From: X23 sp050251575
GTDB lineage: Bacteria; Bacillota; Clostridia; SK-Y3
NCBI GenBank assembly: GCA_050251575.1
Contig: JBFWMP010000078.1
Span: forward strand, 1 to 12,737
DNA: 12,737 bases
Direction: 5' to 3'
In this document: one piece after another, positions 10,865 to 12,737 of the stretch
Layout: each line of letters opens with the position of its first letter
Position numbering within the stretch: the stretch's first letter is position 1
Position numbers and translations under genes: made by a program
Notes under the pieces: model-generated
What the model saw: only the letters and a program-made list of their open reading frames with translations
What the model was told of the DNA's origin: nothing
The model's database searches: none

Positions 10865-12737
10865 TTACCTAAGGATTTTGTTTATCCATTCAGCAATAAT
10901 TTTTGCTGCTTCCCCCCTTTTGATATTACTTATAGGTTTGAAGCTTCCATCCTCATATCCATTGATAATTTTATTGAATGCAAAATTAGCTATTGCTTCT
11001 TCTGCATACTGAGAAATCTTATCATTATCTATGAAGGTTGCAGAGTTACTATCAGATGCTCCTGCTTTAATTCTATATAAGATGGTAGCAGCTTCTTCTC
11101 TGGTTATATTAAATGTTGTGTCAGCCACNNNNNNNNNNNNNNNNNNNNNNNNNNNNNNNNNNNNNNNNNNNNNNNNNNNNNNNNNNNNNNNNNNNNNNNN
11201 NNNNNNNNNNNNNNNNNNNNNNNNNNNNGTTCCACTAGCTTTTGACATCATTTCTCCTGCATTCTTAGGCTTGTATATGACAATAATGTCATCACTATCA
11301 ACAGAATAAATTGGAACTATAATTTTTAAATTTTCATTCACAACAATACTTTCTTGTCTGGATTTTTGTAAAGTAATGGTTTTCAAAATATTTTCCTGGC
11401 CTATTTCTGCGATAATCCTCTTTAGGGATGCCTCAAGGGGTGCAGCCTTACTGCTGCCGGAACCTGTATTGGGTACATTATAGATAGGTTCTCCCATTAT
11501 TTTAAGCACCACTACATCCTCTGTACTTACCAATTTTTCTTCTGTATCTTGTGTTTCTTTAAACCCTGCTGATAAGGTTCCAGCCTTAACAACAGCTTCA
11601 CCCGGTGCCTTTGCATAAACGGCTCCTTCATTAAAATCAATTAAGTTGCTTCCGTATATTACCGACCAATCTAGCTGTTCTGATAATACGCGATAATCTT
11701 TTCTGCTGCTGTTTGACATCTCATAGGAGTTTACAGCACTTAACCGAATGCTTTCACCTGTTGACATTACAATGGTCTTTAATCCGTCAACCATTTCTAT
11801 GTCCTTAGAAATTCCTTCTTCATCAAGTTTGATGTTTAAAGCTTCAAGTTCTGAAATATCTCCATCTACCGCATATATTGTTGTAGAATTTTTATTTCCT
11901 GCCTTATCTGTTACAATTAGATTCATCGTCTTCTTAATGGCTCCTTCTAAGCTCACATTTCTTTCTATAACAAACGAACCGTCACTTTCCACCCGAATCC
12001 CCTGGGAAGAACCATCAAGTAATATCTCCGAGCCGGCCTCTGTCATTCCGGTTAACGAGAGTACTCCGTTCTTAAGCCATATGGTCTGCTTGCTTATTCT
12101 GGCTTCAGCACTTCCTTCAAGGCTGTCTGCTGTAAAGCTTCCTATCCTTAATACCGGCATTGTAGTATCAACCGTGAATGCCAATATCGGACTTATCGAT
12201 GAGCTGCTGCGCAACATTGCATTTGCCTTTGCAATAGATGGTTCATAGCTGTCTCCTGCTCTGTTTATTGCTTTCACTGAGACTATATATTCACCATCGG
12301 GTAGATTTGTATCAAATTGCCATTCGCTTTTATATTCATCTGATTTTATGTAATCTACATTATTAACAAAAACCTTTAGATTCACCTCTTGGTCAAAAGT
12401 ATATTTAAGCTTAAGTTCATCATTTTTAACATATTTCATTGTATTATTAATATTGCTTTCCATGCTCTGAAGAGATGGCTTGTTAATCTGCGGCATTGTC
12501 ATCATATTGGTATAAATCTTAGCATCACCGGCATATTTTATGTTATTCTCTTCTTTTACTGTCTGTACAAAAGCCTTGTACTCTTCTCCCGGATTCAAGA
12601 TTCCAATACCACCTAATACAACCTCACTTCCAACTTCATAATAGCCTCCTGCGTTTTCAATGATGCTTCCAAGCTTATCTGTAATAAAGATGCTGTAATG
12701 GGTATAATCATGATTTTCTGCATCGATAATATTAACC
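10865..12737 (-). CDS. SLH-domain extracellular protein, 5' partial and gapped
   Basis: The reading frame is open from the right edge to the stop at 10865 (624 codons, including 34 codons of N), so the true start and any signal peptide lie outside the window. A TTG at 12598 is not the start, since coding continues upstream (KLGSIIENAGGYYEVGSEVV). The order is: FN3/Ig-like beta modules (EWQFDTNLPDGEYIVSVKA; LTGMTEAGSEILLDG; LIVTDKAGNKNSTT), a Big2-like stretch (YAKAPGEAVVKAG), a Ser/Gly linker (NTGSGSSKAA) and, at the C-terminus, SLH repeats (FNITREEAATILYR; FIDNDKISQYAEEAI; INGYEDGSFKPISNIKRGEAAKIIAEWI). SLH repeats anchor proteins non-covalently to pyruvylated wall polymers. The protein is therefore secreted and surface-bound. 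Its binding partner or enzymatic activity, if any, is not visible. Confidence 0.85.
   Translation of the reverse strand, partial: VNIIDAENHDYTHYSIFITDKLGSIIENAGGYYEVGSEVVLGGIGILNPGEEYKAFVQTVKEENNIKYAGDAKIYTNMMTMPQINKPSLQSMESNINNTMKYVKNDELKLKYTFDQEVNLKVFVNNVDYIKSDEYKSEWQFDTNLPDGEYIVSVKAINRAGDSYEPSIAKANAMLRSSSSISPILAFTVDTTMPVLRIGSFTADSLEGSAEARISKQTIWLKNGVLSLTGMTEAGSEILLDGSSQGIRVESDGSFVIERNVSLEGAIKKTMNLIVTDKAGNKNSTTIYAVDGDISELEALNIKLDEEGISKDIEMVDGLKTIVMSTGESIRLSAVNSYEMSNSSRKDYRVLSEQLDWSVIYGSNLIDFNEGAVYAKAPGEAVVKAGTLSAGFKETQDTEEKLVSTEDVVVLKIMGEPIYNVPNTGSGSSKAAPLEASLKRIIAEIGQENILKTITLQKSRQESIVVNENLKIIVPIYSVDSDDIIVIYKPKNAGEMMSKASGXXXXXXXXXXXXXXXXXXXXXXXXXXXXXXXXXXVADTTFNITREEAATILYRIKAGASDSNSATFIDNDKISQYAEEAIANFAFNKIINGYEDGSFKPISNIKRGEAAKIIAEWINKILR
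11129..11228. other. Assembly gap of exactly 100 N
   Basis: The run of exactly 100 Ns is the usual placeholder for a gap of unknown length. It falls inside the SLH gene, between a Ser/Gly-type segment (MMSKASG) and the tail of an SLH repeat, so at least part of one SLH repeat is missing. The frame happens to continue across 100 bases, but the true gap length is unknown. Confidence 0.95.

Noticed and set aside
12389..12616. A plus-strand hydrophobic frame near the right edge
   Set aside because: It is antisense to the continuous SLH-protein frame and has no ribosome binding site.

Overview
The window looks like a low-GC, anaerobic member of the Clostridia. The AT-rich sequence, strong AGGAGG-type ribosome binding sites, a coenzyme B12-dependent glutamate mutase operon of the Clostridium cochlearium / C. 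tetanomorphum kind, a CGGC-domain protein, a YggT protein and a surface protein with S-layer homology repeats all point there. No species can be named from what is visible. The sequence is from a draft assembly: exactly 100 Ns (11129-11228) interrupt the last gene.

Region 1 (about 1-6075, minus strand) is the methylaspartate pathway of glutamate fermentation. Read in transcription order it is glmS (B12-binding subunit), glmL (actin-like accessory ATPase), glmE (catalytic subunit), mal (3-methylaspartate ammonia-lyase), a P-loop protein with an alanyl-tRNA-editing-like C-terminus, and the first 30 codons of an unidentified small protein that runs off the left edge. GlmS+GlmE turn L-glutamate into (2S,3S)-3-methylaspartate, and Mal deaminates it to mesaconate. 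The active-site residues known from the Clostridium enzymes are present at matching positions. A good promoter lies just before glmS. Each of the three later junctions (glmL-glmE, glmE-mal, mal-P-loop gene) carries short arrays of seven-base repeats, and one array supplies the last codons of mal.

Region 2 (6047-6850) holds a divergent promoter pair, a plus-strand YggT-family membrane protein, and three perfect small palindromes after it.

Region 3 (6854-10605, minus strand) is a string of mostly small genes: an HTH-like protein, an HNH-type protein, a bacterial PH-domain protein, two possible very small ORFs behind a TM1586-type nitroreductase, a DUF4177 protein only 59 aa long, a two-helix membrane peptide, a zinc-ribbon protein and a CGGC-domain protein with a clear terminator. 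Most have their own ribosome binding site, and the zinc ribbon, membrane peptide and DUF4177 genes could be one transcript.

Region 4 (10606-12737) has REP-like inverted repeats and then the 3' part of a long extracellular protein with Ig/FN3-like modules and C-terminal SLH repeats. It is open to the right edge and broken by the assembly gap.

The most interesting items are the P-loop/AlaX-like fusion in the glutamate mutase operon, the heptad repeats placed just upstream of three consecutive ribosome binding sites, and the repeat-derived tail of Mal.
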